Source: Yersinia rochesterensis (GTDB lineage: Bacteria > Pseudomonadota > Gammaproteobacteria > Enterobacterales > Enterobacteriaceae). Taken from it: DNA of 64,000 nucleotides. The position numbers and the translations under genes are program-made. Under the pieces are notes generated by a model. It was not told the origin of the DNA. It saw only the letters and a program-made list of their open reading frames with translations, and searched no databases. This document shows, in pieces, positions 12,508 through 22,513 of the stretch; the first letter of the stretch is position 1; each line of letters opens with the position of its first letter. The stretch spans positions 3,720,001 to 3,784,000 of the forward strand of contig NZ_CP032482.1 of assembly GCF_003600645.1 (NCBI RefSeq), in the 5' to 3' direction.

Positions 12508-13335
12508 TCAATAACCATCCGAGTCCATGTCCGGGCAGAACTCATCACTGGCTAACCGACGAACCTCAGTTTCAAGTTTTCCATCAGGCAGCAAGTCGAG
12601 GTAGCGCCATCCCGGTGCCACAGTATCCAGTGTAAAATTAGTACAGTGCGGTTTGAACTGCACACAGGTAGAAGGGCTGGCCAGCAGGCGCTTACCATAC
12701 CAATCGAGATCCAGATCCTGATGAATATGGCCGCACAACAAGGTGGTCACACGCGGATAGCGAGTCAGCACAGCCGCCAGCATATGCGCGTTGCGTAGGC
12801 TATGTTGATCAAGCCAAGTGCAACCCGAGGGTATCGGGTGATGGTGCAATAATATCAATGTGTAGCGTTCTGGATACGCGATCAGACAGCGTTCCATCCA
12901 CTCCAATTGATAGTCACTTAGTTCACCGTAAGGGACACCAAAAACTTGGCTGTCTAATAACAGTATTTGCCAATTATCACCGACCAGAACCTGCTTTGAC
13001 GGTGCGATATCGGCATTCGCTAGAGCATCCACCATCGCGGGCTGGAAATCATGATTGCCGGGCAGCCAGACACAAGGTGCTGGCAAACGGGAGATACCCT
13101 CAGCAAAATTCTGATATGCAGCAACGGAATGATCCTGAGCCAAATCACCGGTCGCAACAATAAGATCAAAGGGGTGTTGCTCAGCAATAATCGCATCTAA
13201 CACAGCGCGATAACTGCGAGAAGTATTTACACCCAGCAAGGTCTCATGTTCCCCCGCAAAGAGGTGGGTATCTGTTATTTGTAAAATTCTAACCCTGGCC
13301 CCACTCGCCATAGGCAGTTTAAACAGGCTTTCCAA
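12508..13335 (-). CDS. cpdA: 3',5'-cyclic AMP phosphodiesterase CpdA
   Basis: 275 residues from a TTG start at 13335. A more distal TTG at 13365 is also in frame, but the inner one sits 6 nt behind AGGA and gives LESLFKLPMASGARVRILQI, which aligns with the first residue of E. coli CpdA. The metallophosphoesterase signature is complete: DTHLF, GDLAQD, GNHD, LHHHP and GHIH supply the dinuclear metal ligands. CpdA degrades cAMP in the cytoplasm and thereby tunes CRP signalling. It lies between yqiB and yqiA, all leftward. A TTG start implies modest translation. Confidence 0.95.
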   Translation of the reverse strand: MESLFKLPMASGARVRILQITDTHLFAGEHETLLGVNTSRSYRAVLDAIIAEQHPFDLIVATGDLAQDHSVAAYQNFAEGISRLPAPCVWLPGNHDFQPAMVDALANADIAPSKQVLVGDNWQILLLDSQVFGVPYGELSDYQLEWMERCLIAYPERYTLILLHHHPIPSGCTWLDQHSLRNAHMLAAVLTRYPRVTTLLCGHIHQDLDLDWYGKRLLASPSTCVQFKPHCTNFTLDTVAPGWRYLDLLPDGKLETEVRRLASDEFCPDMDSDGY

Positions 13336-13414
13336 ATGGTGTCCTTGTTTTTGCACCTTTCCCAACCAGATTCATCACGTCTCTGTATCTCAGTTGGTCA
13401 GGCTATAAGTCTGT

Positions 13415-13840
13415 CTAACAAACTGGAACTGCCACCGCTCCATGCGCCAAACAATAGCGCAACCAGTCAGCAAGAAACTGGTTAATTTGATGCTTTTCGT
13501 CCCGCTGATGCAACTTTTTATTCGGATAATCATAACTTGCTTTGAAGCGGGAGATCTGCTGACTGGCACACACTTCCGCGACCTGCGCATCATGATAAAG
13601 CCGTACGACCATAGATGGCAGGCTCCAATGACTGCTAGCTGGCTCAGTTTGCACAATCTCGACAACAGAAGTGTAGCGGGTTGATTCAATAATTGTCAGT
13701 TGATAACTGGCGCTATTGACCTGATAAGCCACGCTTTCACCCACTTCATCGACACGCGGTATCAAACGACGCAATTGCGCGAAGTTAGTTTCGCATATCC
13801 GCATCATTTCAGGAAAATCAGGTGTGTAGCGCTTACCCAT
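13415..13840 (-). CDS. yqiB: DUF1249 protein YqiB
   Basis: 141 residues, near-identical in layout to E. coli Yqi[18 protein letters not shown] at the N-terminus and [22 protein letters not shown] near the end. The function is unknown; the family is small, cytoplasmic and restricted to gammaproteobacteria. The gene lies between nudF (15 bp upstream) and cpdA (79 bp downstream). A link to nucleotide metabolism is suggested only by position. Confidence 0.93.
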   Translation of the reverse strand: MGKRYTPDFPEMMRICETNFAQLRRLIPRVDEVGESVAYQVNSASYQLTIIESTRYTSVVEIVQTEPASSHWSLPSMVVRLYHDAQVAEVCASQQISRFKASYDYPNKKLHQRDEKHQINQFLADWLRYCLAHGAVAVPVC

Positions 13841-13855
13841 TATTTTCTCTCTTTC

Positions 13856-14488
13856 TTATGACTGCCACTCTGCTCTTAGCGATTGATGGTGCAACGCCAA
13901 CCATTGTAGTGCAATGACTGAGGCTGCATTATCAATAACACCCTCTTCAACCCAACGATAAGCTTGTTCACGGCTGACAACATGCACCCGGATATCTTCA
14001 TTTTCATCGGCCAGCCCATGAACCCCACTCGCGGTCGTCGCATCGACTTCCCCAACCATGATAGATAAGCGCTCACTGGTACCTCCGGGACTGGCTAAAT
14101 AACTGAGCACCGGTTTGCAGCGGCCAACATGAATTCCCGCTTCTTCTTCAGCTTCGCGACGTACCACTTCCTCGACGGTTTCGCCCTCTTCAATCATCCC
14201 TGCCACCATTTCTAATAACCAAGGCGACCGGCTGCTGTCAATGGCGGCAATCCGTATTTGTTCAACCAGCACCACTTCATCGCGCACGGGGTCGTAAGGT
14301 AATAGCACGGCAGCATGGCCGCGCTCAAAAATTTCGCGTTTAACTTCTCCACTCATTTCGCCATTAAACAAACGATGACGAAACCGGTACACATCCAGTA
14401 AAAAAAAACCCCTGTACCGTGTTTCACGTGCAATAATTTCCACATCCTTCGTGCCGAAGGTCACCGGTGAGGGTTGTTTTGATGTCAT
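13856..14488 (-). CDS. nudF: ADP-ribose pyrophosphatase NudF
   Basis: 210 residues. The Nudix box is complete near residues 97-119 (GMIEEGETVEEV...REAEEEAGI, pattern GX5EX7REUXEEXGU). NudF hydrolyses ADP-ribose to AMP and ribose-5-phosphate and also acts on ADP-sugars, limiting glycogen precursors. It is the first gene of the leftward nudF-yqiB-cpdA-yqiA run and is transcribed away from tolC. The start ATG at 14488 follows a weak purine-rich AAGGAAAT. Confidence 0.96.
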   Translation of the reverse strand: MTSKQPSPVTFGTKDVEIIARETRYRGFFLLDVYRFRHRLFNGEMSGEVKREIFERGHAAVLLPYDPVRDEVVLVEQIRIAAIDSSRSPWLLEMVAGMIEEGETVEEVVRREAEEEAGIHVGRCKPVLSYLASPGGTSERLSIMVGEVDATTASGVHGLADENEDIRVHVVSREQAYRWVEEGVIDNAASVIALQWLALHHQSLRAEWQS

Positions 14489-14805
14489 AGCTTATTTCCT
14501 TACTTGAGTATCTAGCCTGAATAGTGACTTTTAATGACAGCATGAATGAATGCCAGTCAGGCTAATAGAGGTTGGCAATTTTATAAAGACGGTTTTATAA
14601 AGATTATTTGACAAAAATAGTGTGATACAAGTTAGTTGTCTGAATAGTCATTTAGCTTTGTGATAGATTTAAGTAAATTTAGGCGAGATGGCACAATCAG
14701 CCACCTTATCCCATTGGCAGACTCTGATAGAATCGGCAACAATTCGTCTATCGACAACTACCATAGTAATATTGCCGCACAACTGCTGCACAACAAGGAC
14801 TGCAA
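14489..14805. promoter_or_regulatory. Divergent nudF / tolC promoter region
   Basis: 317 bp between divergent genes. Two direct copies of ttttataaaga start 14 bp apart (14579-14589 and 14593-14603). A TTGACA hexamer follows at 14608-14613, facing tolC, but no good -10 lies at the right distance. In other enterobacteria tolC has MarA/SoxS/Rob and PhoP sites; I cannot assign these by eye. Confidence 0.5.
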
Positions 14806-16278
14806 ATGAAGAAACTGCTCCCCCTTCTTATCGGGCTGAGTCTGGCTGGTTTCAGTAGCATGAGCCAGGCAGAGAACTTGCTGCAAGTTTATAAGCAAGC
14901 CAGGGATAGTAACCCGGATTTACGCAAATCTGCGGCTGACCGCGATGCTGCATACGAAAAAATTAATGAAGCTCGCAGCCCGCTGTTACCACAGCTTGGT
15001 TTAGGTGCCGGTTACACCCATACTAATGGTTTCCGCGATGCCTCTGACAGCCCGGATAGCAATGCAACATCAGGCTCTCTACAACTGACTCAGACCATTT
15101 TCGACATGTCTAAATGGCGCGCTCTGACTTTACAAGAGAAAGCCGCCGGTATTCAGGACGTGACGTTCCAGACCAATGAACAAGCTTTGATCTTGAACAC
15201 GGCAACTGCCTATTTTAATGTTCTCAGAGCCATTGATAGCCTGTCTTATACTGAAGCGCAGAAACAATCTGTGTATCGCCAGTTAGACCAAACGACTCAG
15301 CGTTTTAATGTCGGTTTAGTGGCTATTACTGATGTGCAAAACGCCCGTGCTAGCTACGATACCGTGTTAGCAGCGGAAGTGACGGCTCGTAATAACCTGG
15401 ATAACGCGCTGGAAAATCTGCGTCAAATTACCGGTGTTTATTACCCTGAACTGGCGTCGCTGAATGTATCTCGCTTGAAGACAGAACGCCCACAAGCGGT
15501 AAATAATCTGTTGAAAGAAGCTGAAAAACGTAACCTTTCTTTGCTTTCTGCTCGTTTGAGCCAAGATTTGGCTCGTGAGCAGATTAAGTCGGCAGAAACA
15601 GGCTACATGCCAACTATCGATTTAACGGCATCAACTTCAGTCACCAATACTCGCTACAGCGGCGGCACTCCAAGCACCCAGCAAGCAAACATGGATGCTG
15701 GTCAGAACAAAATTGGCGTGCAACTGAGCTTACCGCTGTACAGCGGTGGGGCGACTAATTCCTCAGTGAAACAGGCGCAATACAATTTCGTCGGGGCGAG
15801 TGAGCAGTTGGAAAGCGCACACCGTAGTGTGGTGCAAACTGTACGCTCCTCATTTAATAATATTTCAGCCTCCATCAGCAGCATTAAGGCTTATGAGCAA
15901 GTGGTTATTTCTAACCAAAGCTCATTAGATGCAATGGAAGCAGGTTATCAAGTAGGAACGCGTACCATTCTGGATGTGTTGACTGCGACGACTAACTTGT
16001 ATCAATCCAAACAGCAATTGGCCGACGCGCGTTATAACTACCTGATAAACCAATTAAATATCCAGTCAGCACTGGGTACATTGAACATGAACGATCTGAT
16101 GGCCCTGAATGGTGTACTGGATAAACCCGTCCCAACATCAGCCACCAGCTTGGCACCGGATGATGCTAACCAGAATGCTTATGCCGATGGCACCAGCACT
16201 CGAGCTACACCGCGTGCGACAACTGTTAGCCAGCCGGCCAGCGCCGCTGCTGGTAACAGCAACCCATTCCGTAACTGA
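14806..16278 (+). CDS. tolC: Outer membrane channel TolC
   Basis: 490 residues with a Sec signal peptide (MKKLLPLLIGLSLAGFSSMS, cleavage after QA at about 22). The two internally homologous halves typical of outer-membrane efflux proteins are visible. Each carries the long helical segments that build the periplasmic tunnel (LLQVYKQARDSNPDLRKSAAD and the later REQIKSAETGYMPTIDL). TolC trimers form the exit duct for AcrAB-type efflux and type I secretion. The C-terminus is Ala/Thr/Ser-rich and variable, as in other species. ygiB and ygiC follow on the same strand; an intrinsic terminator separates them. Confidence 0.97.
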   Translation: MKKLLPLLIGLSLAGFSSMSQAENLLQVYKQARDSNPDLRKSAADRDAAYEKINEARSPLLPQLGLGAGYTHTNGFRDASDSPDSNATSGSLQLTQTIFDMSKWRALTLQEKAAGIQDVTFQTNEQALILNTATAYFNVLRAIDSLSYTEAQKQSVYRQLDQTTQRFNVGLVAITDVQNARASYDTVLAAEVTARNNLDNALENLRQITGVYYPELASLNVSRLKTERPQAVNNLLKEAEKRNLSLLSARLSQDLAREQIKSAETGYMPTIDLTASTSVTNTRYSGGTPSTQQANMDAGQNKIGVQLSLPLYSGGATNSSVKQAQYNFVGASEQLESAHRSVVQTVRSSFNNISASISSIKAYEQVVISNQSSLDAMEAGYQVGTRTILDVLTATTNLYQSKQQLADARYNYLINQLNIQSALGTLNMNDLMALNGVLDKPVPTSATSLAPDDANQNAYADGTSTRATPRATTVSQPASAAAGNSNPFRN

Positions 16279-16297
16279 TTTTTACGAATGTGAACTC

Positions 16298-16333
16298 ACC
16301 GGGTACGGCATCAAGCTGTGCCCGGTTTTTTAT
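16298..16333 (+). terminator. Intrinsic terminator after tolC
   Basis: Hairpin ACCGGG (16298-16303) ... CCCGGT (16321-16326) with further partial pairing inside, followed by TTTTTTAT. It lies 20 bp past the tolC stop codon, so most transcripts should end before ygiB. Confidence 0.8.
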
Positions 16334-16518
16334 TTCCCTCCTTGACTCCCCAGCATCTTTCGTCAATGAAAAAAGCGAAGCGACTCGCAGCATTTCGTAT
16401 AGCTTTGTAAAGTCTGCACCTCATCGTCCCTCAAGCTTTAATTTCATACACATTTCCCCTATTCTTAGGACACTTACTGGGAAAGGGCATTGAACGCCCG
16501 GAAATGAGACAAATAATG

Positions 16519-17208
16519 ATGAAACGGACTCAAAACATCAATCAAGAGACTTTCCGTAAATCCTGGCGCAGCTACCGCCTCGCGCCAGTAGCTTTAGCTG
16601 TCAGTGCTGTATTTATGCTGGCTGGCTGCGAAAAAACCGATGAAACCGTCTCTTTGTATCAAAATGCTGATGATTGCTCTGCAGCAAATCCGTCCAAGAG
16701 CGCGGAATGTACCACGGCTTACAACACTGCGTTGCAGGAAGCGGCTAAAACTGCACCGAAATACTCAACCCGTGAAGATTGCGTGGCTGAATTTGGTGAA
16801 TCACAGTGTACCCAAGCACCAGCACAAGCCGGTATGGTACCAACGTCTTCATCATCTACTGAAACAACAGCAGCAGCGCCGCAGCAAAGCGGCAGCATGT
16901 GGATGCCACTGATGGCCGGTTATATGATGGGCCGCATGATGGGCGGTGGTGCAAGTCAGCCATTGTTTACCTCTAAAGCACCAAATAGCCCGGCGAGTGG
17001 CAAGTTTGTTGACGCAACGGGTAAAAACTTTGGTTCAGCCACCACGGGCCGCACCATGACAGTGCCAAGAACTGCAATGGCACCGAAACCTGCGGTGACC
17101 AATACCATCACTCGTGGCGGTTTTGGTGAGTCAGTAGCTAAACAATCTTCTATGCAACGTAGTGCCGCGACATCATCCAAAACCAGCACGCGCAGCATGG
17201 GTGGCTAA
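16519..17208 (+). CDS. ygiB: Lipoprotein YgiB (DUF1190)
   Basis: 229 residues from the ATG at 16519 (MKRTQNIN, as in E. coli); ATGs at 16504 and 16516 are also in frame. A lipobox LAGC places the acylated Cys near residue 37, after the hydrophobic [13 protein letters not shown]. The conserved core includes [18 protein letters not shown] and a Gly/Met-rich [16 protein letters not shown] stretch, and the tail ends SMGG. YgiB is an envelope protein of uncertain role, linked to outer-membrane homeostasis together with YgiC and TolC. ygiC begins 10 bp downstream, so the two form an operon. Confidence 0.93.
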   Translation: MKRTQNINQETFRKSWRSYRLAPVALAVSAVFMLAGCEKTDETVSLYQNADDCSAANPSKSAECTTAYNTALQEAAKTAPKYSTREDCVAEFGESQCTQAPAQAGMVPTSSSSTETTAAAPQQSGSMWMPLMAGYMMGRMMGGGASQPLFTSKAPNSPASGKFVDATGKNFGSATTGRTMTVPRTAMAPKPAVTNTITRGGFGESVAKQSSMQRSAATSSKTSTRSMGG

Positions 17209-17218
17209 GGTCTGATTA

Positions 17219-18379
17219 ATGAAACGTTTAGCGATTAGCGAACGCCCGGACTGGCGCGAAAAAGCCACCGAATTTGGTTTCCGTTTCCACACCATGTATG
17301 GCGAGCCGTACTGGTGTGAAGATGCTTATTACGAATTCACACTGGCACAAATTGAAGAGTTGGAAGACACCACCGCAGAGTTGCATCAGATGTGTCTGCA
17401 AGTGGTTGAAAAAGTAGTCAATAGCGATCAAATGATGGCAAAATTCCGCATTCCGAAACATTGCTGGGATTTTGTTCGTAGCTCTTGGAAGTCTAATCAA
17501 CCTTCTCTCTATTCGCGTCTTGATCTGGCCTATGACGGTGTAAATCCGGCTAAGCTGCTGGAAAATAACGCAGATACACCAACCTCACTATATGAAGCCG
17601 CTTTTTTCCAATGGCTATGGTTGGAAGACCAGATCAATGCAGGCAATTTGAGTCAGGATTCTGACCAGTTCAACAGCATGCAAGAGAAGCTGATTGAGCG
17701 TTTTGTTGATTTGCGCGACAACCATGGTTTTAGTTTGCTGCATCTGGCTTGCTGCCAAGACAGTGAAGAAGATCGTGGTACTGTGCAATATCTGCAAGAT
17801 TGCGCACTGGAAGCTGGCCTGCCAACTGAATTCATGTTTATGGAAGAAATTGGCTTAGGCGAAAAAGGGCAATTTACCGACTTGGATAATCAAGTTATCA
17901 GTAATTTGTTCAAGCTCTATCCGTGGGAATTTATGTTCCGCGAAATGTTCTCCACTAAATTGGAAGATGCTGGCGTACGCTGGCTGGAACCGGCCTGGAA
18001 GAGCATTATTTCCAATAAAGCCCTGCTGCCGTTACTGTGGGAAATGTTCCCAAATCACCCTAATCTGTTGCCTGCTTACTTTGCTGAAGATGATCATCCA
18101 GTTATGGATCATTATGTCACCAAGCCGCTATTCTCGCGGGAAGGTGCCAATATTCAGATAGTGGAAAACGGTAAAGAAGTGGCGCGAGTTGATGGGCCAT
18201 ATGGTGAAGAGGGTATGATTGTTCAGCAATTCCACCCATTACCTAAGTTCGGTGACAGCTATACCCTAATTGGTAGTTGGCTGGTGAATGATCAGCCTTG
18301 TGGTATTGGTTTGCGCGAAGATCGTGAATTGATCACCCAAGATCTGTCACGTTTTTACCCGCACATCATTTTGGGCTAA
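17219..18379 (+). CDS. ygiC: Glutathionylspermidine synthase-like ATP-grasp protein YgiC
   Basis: 386 residues, full length. It shows the preATP-grasp and ATP-grasp segments of the GSP_synth family: [49 protein letters not shown] and the C-terminal [15 protein letters not shown]. coli YgiC makes no detectable glutathionylspermidine, so the ligated substrate is unknown. It is cytoplasmic and in an operon with the lipoprotein gene ygiB 10 bp upstream. Confidence 0.94.
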   Translation: MKRLAISERPDWREKATEFGFRFHTMYGEPYWCEDAYYEFTLAQIEELEDTTAELHQMCLQVVEKVVNSDQMMAKFRIPKHCWDFVRSSWKSNQPSLYSRLDLAYDGVNPAKLLENNADTPTSLYEAAFFQWLWLEDQINAGNLSQDSDQFNSMQEKLIERFVDLRDNHGFSLLHLACCQDSEEDRGTVQYLQDCALEAGLPTEFMFMEEIGLGEKGQFTDLDNQVISNLFKLYPWEFMFREMFSTKLEDAGVRWLEPAWKSIISNKALLPLLWEMFPNHPNLLPAYFAEDDHPVMDHYVTKPLFSREGANIQIVENGKEVARVDGPYGEEGMIVQQFHPLPKFGDSYTLIGSWLVNDQPCGIGLREDRELITQDLSRFYPHIILG

Positions 18380-18506
18380 GACTACACAACATACCGTGAG
18401 CCAAGGGTTTACCGCACCTATGGGCGCTCCGACGGCTCACGCACTGGTATTTGAAACTAAAAGTGGCCCCAACGGCACGTTCCCCCTGGTTCAATTTTAT
18501 CAGTAA

Positions 18507-18702
18507 ATACCCAAAGTCATTGGCGTTACAGCCAGGCAGCAAGTGAATGACAACTTGGTTGTAAACCATGTTGAACAGCGCTTGCGCTGGCCCATAGGGT
18601 GAGCTTCATAGAGGCTCATAATCCCGATGAGCTGACTCAGGTCAGTGATTCGGGTGAAAGAACGCAGCTAACAACGCTGTAGCCGTCAAGGGCGAAGGGT
18701 AT
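18507..18702. repeat. Long ERIC element with an internal insertion (ygiC-ygiD)
   Basis: The outer parts (atacccaaagtcattggcgt at the left, gtcaagggcgaagggtat at the right) and the core (aatcccgatgagctgactca then ggtcagtgattcgggtgaaa) are ERIC. Between the left arm and the core about 74 bp (18550-18620) are added that other copies in this window lack. The right end touches the ygiD stop codon. Confidence 0.8.
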
Positions 18703-19484
18703 TAGCCTAGCTTAACCGACAGCATACTCAGCGACCCCATCTCAATCCCATCGGTTGGAATCGAAATCGGCTCTTTACCATCCCAACCCCCCAATACATA
18801 CAGTAATGGCAGATAATGCTCGGGCGACGGGTTGGACAATTCAGCCCCTTCATGCTGCATAAAATTGATCAATGGGTGATTATCACCTTGATAATTCAGG
18901 TTATCCCTCACAAATTGGTTGAAAGACTCCGCCCATGGGTAAGGGTTGCTTTCGCCCTGCCATCTCACCATACGCAAGTTATGCACCACATTACCACTGG
19001 CGACAATCATGACCCTCTGCTCACGCAGCACCGCCAACTTACGCCCTAATTCATAGTGATACGCCGCCGGTTGGGTGCCATCAATACTCAATTGCACCAC
19101 AGGAATATCCGCGTCAGGGTACATTTTGATCAACACCCCCCAACTGCCGTGGTCTAGCCCCCATTCACTGGTATCCGCTCGCACGGCGATAGGCGCCAAC
19201 AATTGCTGAATCTGGGCTGCCAGCTCTGGAGAGCCTGGGGCCGGATATTCAGTATCAAACAACGCCTGCGGGAAGCCACCAAAATCATGGATAGTCCGAG
19301 GTTTTTCCATAGCGGTTACCGCTGTACCACGGGTATACCAGTGAGCAGAAATGGCCAAAATCGCCTTAGGGCGAGGTAACGTCTCACCCAACGCACGCCA
19401 TGCCTGAGTGTGGCTGTTTTCTTCCAACACGTTCATCGGGCTACCGTGGCCGAGAAACAGTGCAGGCATACGAGAGGTGTTCAT
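18702..19484 (-). CDS. ygiD: 4,5-DOPA extradiol dioxygenase YgiD
   Basis: 260 residues, LigB family of type II extradiol dioxygenases. Conserved His residues that bind the catalytic metal are in GHGSPMN, ISAHWYTRG and SGNVVHNLR. E. coli YgiD cleaves L-DOPA at the 4,5 position; the physiological substrate in enterobacteria is unclear. The gene is convergent with ygiC, with an ERIC element filling the gap. In E. coli zupT follows; here the next gene is ribB. Confidence 0.93.
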   Translation of the reverse strand: MNTSRMPALFLGHGSPMNVLEENSHTQAWRALGETLPRPKAILAISAHWYTRGTAVTAMEKPRTIHDFGGFPQALFDTEYPAPGSPELAAQIQQLLAPIAVRADTSEWGLDHGSWGVLIKMYPDADIPVVQLSIDGTQPAAYHYELGRKLAVLREQRVMIVASGNVVHNLRMVRWQGESNPYPWAESFNQFVRDNLNYQGDNHPLINFMQHEGAELSNPSPEHYLPLLYVLGGWDGKEPISIPTDGIEMGSLSMLSVKLG

Positions 19485-19744
19485 AGATAATCCTTACTGT
19501 TAAGAAAAAGTGTGGCGCTTAAATCATAAGAAGTACATTACGCGCTTTTTTTTCATTACACAGCCGGATAACGATGATGAAGATATTCAATAAATTTGAA
19601 GAGGAAAGTAGCGAGAAAATACCAAAGATCGGGGGGGTGAAAGTCAAAAATAACCGGGCGGCGATCTATTCGATAGAATGATAGCAACCCGGTGGGTAAA
19701 CCAAATTATCCAGAGACAATATCAGCAGATATTGCCATCAGAAA

Positions 19745-20398
19745 TCAGCTGGCTTTTTTTTCTTGAGACTGGAGGTACTCAGCCAAATCATCAATAGTCA
19801 CGACTGGCATATCATGTAATTTAGCGAACTCAATCACTTCTGGTGCATGTGCCATGCTACCGTCGTCATTGGTCAGTTCACACAATACGCCCGCAGGTTT
19901 GTAGCCTGCCAGTGTCGCCAGATCGATAGAAGCTTCAGTATGACCACGGCGGGATAATACGCCGCCTGGCTGTCCGCGCAGCGGGAATACATGACCAGGG
20001 CGATTAAGGTCAGCAGGTTTCGCGTTATCAGCAATTGCCGCGCGGATAGTGGTCAGACGGTCAGCAGCAGAAACGCCAGTCGTCACGCCTTTAGCCGCTT
20101 CAATGGTCACGGTAAATGCCGTTTGGAACTGGCTGGAGTTGTTGCTCACCATCATCGGTAAATCAAGCTGTTGACGCCGTTCGTCAGTGATACACAGGCA
20201 CACAATGCCACTGCCGTGGCGGATAGTCAGTGCCATTTGCTCAACAGTCATTGTTTCAGCAGCAAAAACCATATCGCCTTCGTTTTCACGACTTTCGTCA
20301 TCCAACACCATAACACCACGGCCATTACGCAGCGCATCAATAGCACGTTCCACACGCTCAACAGCCGTGCCAAAATCTGATAGAAGGGTCTGATTCAT
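19745..20398 (-). CDS. ribB: 3,4-dihydroxy-2-butanone 4-phosphate synthase
   Basis: 217 residues from ATG 20398 ([11 protein letters not shown], as in E. coli); an upstream in-frame ATG at 20413 is less likely. Active-site stretches [33 protein letters not shown] and RPGHVFPLR match RibB. The enzyme converts ribulose-5-phosphate to the four-carbon precursor of riboflavin, releasing formate. The gene is monocistronic, preceded by an FMN riboswitch in a 437-bp leader region. The 260 bp between ribB and ygiD hold no recognisable feature. Confidence 0.97.
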   Translation of the reverse strand: MNQTLLSDFGTAVERVERAIDALRNGRGVMVLDDESRENEGDMVFAAETMTVEQMALTIRHGSGIVCLCITDERRQQLDLPMMVSNNSSQFQTAFTVTIEAAKGVTTGVSAADRLTTIRAAIADNAKPADLNRPGHVFPLRGQPGGVLSRRGHTEASIDLATLAGYKPAGVLCELTNDDGSMAHAPEVIEFAKLHDMPVVTIDDLAEYLQSQEKKAS

Positions 20399-20528
20399 GG
20401 TAAAAAACCTCATTAAAATTATGGATTACCAGAATCAGGGCGGTCTTGAGGAGTAAAGGGCCATTCTTCATCTAACAATAGAAATAGCCGAAATAACGCA
20501 AGCGGGCTATAAGCCCGGCAGATACCGT

Positions 20529-20712
20529 TACTCTCTCCCATCCGGACTATAACCGTCGGCCCCGGAATTACACCGGGTCTGCTGACCTCTACCCTGCTCT
20601 CTTTGATAAGAGAAACAACGTGAGCGCTCGCGGGCTTTTGCACCACGACACGAAATGCCGCAACACAATTTACCGCCGGTGGGGACTTGCACCCCGCCCT
20701 GAGAATAAGCCC
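20529..20712 (-). promoter_or_regulatory. sroG: FMN riboswitch (RFN element) upstream of ribB
   Basis: On the minus strand the conserved RFN blocks occur in order: CTCAGGGCGGGGTGCAAGTC, CCCACCGGCGGT, GCCCGCGAGCGC, CCCGGTGTAATTCCGGGGCC, GACGGT and AGTCCGGATGGGAGAG. FMN binding folds this aptamer and lowers ribB expression, as known for E. coli ribB. In E. coli the shortened leader accumulates as the small RNA sroG. About 130 nt separate the aptamer from the ribB ATG. Confidence 0.95.
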
Positions 20713-20835
20713 TGTGACTATAACGCTATTGATTCGTCGGAGCAATTACCAAAATGGTGATGTGCGGAGGTTTATACATTCGGCAGCAAGTATTACACTA
20801 GTAAGAGTAACTTCACATCTAATTAGGGAAATACC

Positions 20836-21135
20836 ATGATTGACCCGAAAAAAATTGAACAAATCGCCCGCCAGGTGCATGAGTCTATGCCAAAAGGTAT
20901 TCGCGAATTCGGGGACGACGTCGAAAAAAAAATTCGGCTAGTGCTGCAATCGCAGTTAACCCGCCTGGATTTGGTTAATCGTGAAGAGTTCGACGTCCAA
21001 ACTCAAGTATTGCTACGCACCAGAGAAAAACTGGCGTTGTTGGAACAACGCATGGGCGAACTGGAAGCCAAATTCAACAGTGCTCCGGCCGCCGTTGATA
21101 CAACAGCCGCGATTGATGATAAGACGGGCGAGTAA
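20836..21135 (+). CDS. ubiK: Ubiquinone biosynthesis accessory factor UbiK
   Basis: 99 residues. [20 protein letters not shown] followed by [13 protein letters not shown] and the heptad-rich [20 protein letters not shown] gives the YqiC/UbiK family (BMFP). It is a trimeric coiled-coil protein that assists late steps of aerobic ubiquinone synthesis, partnering UbiJ on lipids. It is transcribed divergently from ribB and ends at an intrinsic terminator shared with the convergent yjeH-like gene. Confidence 0.93.
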   Translation: MIDPKKIEQIARQVHESMPKGIREFGDDVEKKIRLVLQSQLTRLDLVNREEFDVQTQVLLRTREKLALLEQRMGELEAKFNSAPAAVDTTAAIDDKTGE

Positions 21136-21162
21136 GGTATAAATTAGTCGCCAGTTATCATT

Positions 21163-21187
21163 AGGGCGCCGTATGGCGCCCTTTTTA
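21163..21187. terminator. Intrinsic terminator after ubiK
   Basis: Perfect 8-bp stem AGGGCGCC (21163-21170), loop GTAT, GGCGCCCT (21175-21182), then TTTTA. It overlaps the last codon of the convergent transporter gene and could serve the plus strand strongly and the minus strand weakly. Confidence 0.88.
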
Positions 21188-22435
21188 TAGCGGTATGACT
21201 GACTCTCGCCGTCTGGACATCAGCATCCACAACAGTGCAAACATCAGTAAGGCGTATAAGCTTTTCCAACCAATCATCACCAGCAATACACAACACAGAA
21301 TACTGCCAATCACCGACATCACCCGCGAGCGCCCACTTAATAAGCGAATACCCGCCAGCATGCACAATAAATAAATCAGCACAAAAATGCCGTTGGCGTA
21401 AACAATCAGTAAATCCAATGGCAGAGACAGCCAGTAAGTCAGCAGAGTAAAGAGCAGGCAACTGCCGACCACCGCAGTCAGTGCATTGACCGGTGTTTGC
21501 CCAGCAGACAGCTGCGCCAGCTTACTTTGTGGGCGCACCTGCGCTTGTGACCACACCATGCGGGCAAAACTTTGAGTATAGATATTCACACTGGCAAAAC
21601 AGGCCAAATAACCAATAATGCAGGCAATCCACAGCGCATGTTCACCAAACAATTGCACCACAATTCCCGGCAATGAAGCCGCGGCCGCTTGCTGCTCACC
21701 ATAAGCATGGAAATGCAGTACCACCACAGTGCATCCCCAGTAGACCGCCCCGGCGACCAACAATCCGACCATCAGCGCGCGCGGAAAATCACGTTTTGGA
21801 TGACGGAATTCTGTCGCCAGGTGCGCGAAAGCTTCCAGCCCGACAAAGCACCAGAACATCACGGCCAGCGCGCTAAACATATTTGAGGGGGAAATATCTT
21901 GCGGTGCGGGCCAAGGTATCTGTGATAGCTGAATATCGCCCTGCCACCAAATAGCCACCACTAGCGCGATAACCAGCAAGGCAATCAATGTCTGCACATT
22001 AGCACTAGAACCCGCGCTGCGAGTCCCCAGCAGCCAAATAACCAGTAAGGTCGCCAATTGCACCATCAATAACCCGGTATCACTCCAGCCAAAAGTGGCT
22101 TGCCAGAAACCTGCAGCTATTTGTAACGCAGCAGGTAAACCGACTGGAATGACGGACAAAAAGAGCCAACCGGTGACTTTCCCGAGCTTCGGCCCGAATG
22201 CCATGGTAACGAAATGGGCTGCGCCACCAGCACTGGGAAAATGACGGCCTAAAGCAGCAAAGGCGATAGCAATCGGGAAAACCAGCACTATCAATAGCGG
22301 CCAGGCCCATAAACTATCCGCCCCCGCCAGCATTGCCGCCAGTGCTGGCACGGCAAAGACACCGGTTCCCAGCAATGAGGTGGACAACAACCCGACTCCC
22401 TGTGCCAGACTCAACTCCTGTTTTAGTCCACTCAC
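21185..22435 (-). CDS. yjeH: L-methionine/branched-chain amino acid exporter YjeH
   Basis: 416 residues of the APC superfamily, with about 10-12 hydrophobic segments. The N-terminus MSGLKQELSLAQGVGLLSTS followed by LLGTGVFAVPALAA is nearly the E. coli YjeH sequence, including the APC glycine-rich helix TM1. YjeH exports methionine and branched-chain amino acids across the inner membrane. In E. coli K-12 yjeH lies elsewhere, so its position between ubiK and hldE is a lineage difference. It converges on ubiK and has 66 bp before its start that border hldE. Confidence 0.88.
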   Translation of the reverse strand: MSGLKQELSLAQGVGLLSTSLLGTGVFAVPALAAMLAGADSLWAWPLLIVLVFPIAIAFAALGRHFPSAGGAAHFVTMAFGPKLGKVTGWLFLSVIPVGLPAALQIAAGFWQATFGWSDTGLLMVQLATLLVIWLLGTRSAGSSANVQTLIALLVIALVVAIWWQGDIQLSQIPWPAPQDISPSNMFSALAVMFWCFVGLEAFAHLATEFRHPKRDFPRALMVGLLVAGAVYWGCTVVVLHFHAYGEQQAAAASLPGIVVQLFGEHALWIACIIGYLACFASVNIYTQSFARMVWSQAQVRPQSKLAQLSAGQTPVNALTAVVGSCLLFTLLTYWLSLPLDLLIVYANGIFVLIYLLCMLAGIRLLSGRSRVMSVIGSILCCVLLVMIGWKSLYALLMFALLWMLMSRRRESVIPL

Positions 22436-22513
22436 ACGCTTCGCCTTTTCTATATTTATAACTGACCCATATCCAAATTAATTTGGGCATAACACGACTA
22501 AACTAGAGCAGAC

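Noticed and set aside
20419..20745. Protein of 108 aa on the minus strand before ribB
   Set aside because: The frame coincides with the FMN riboswitch, which explains its conservation, and it has no family resemblance.
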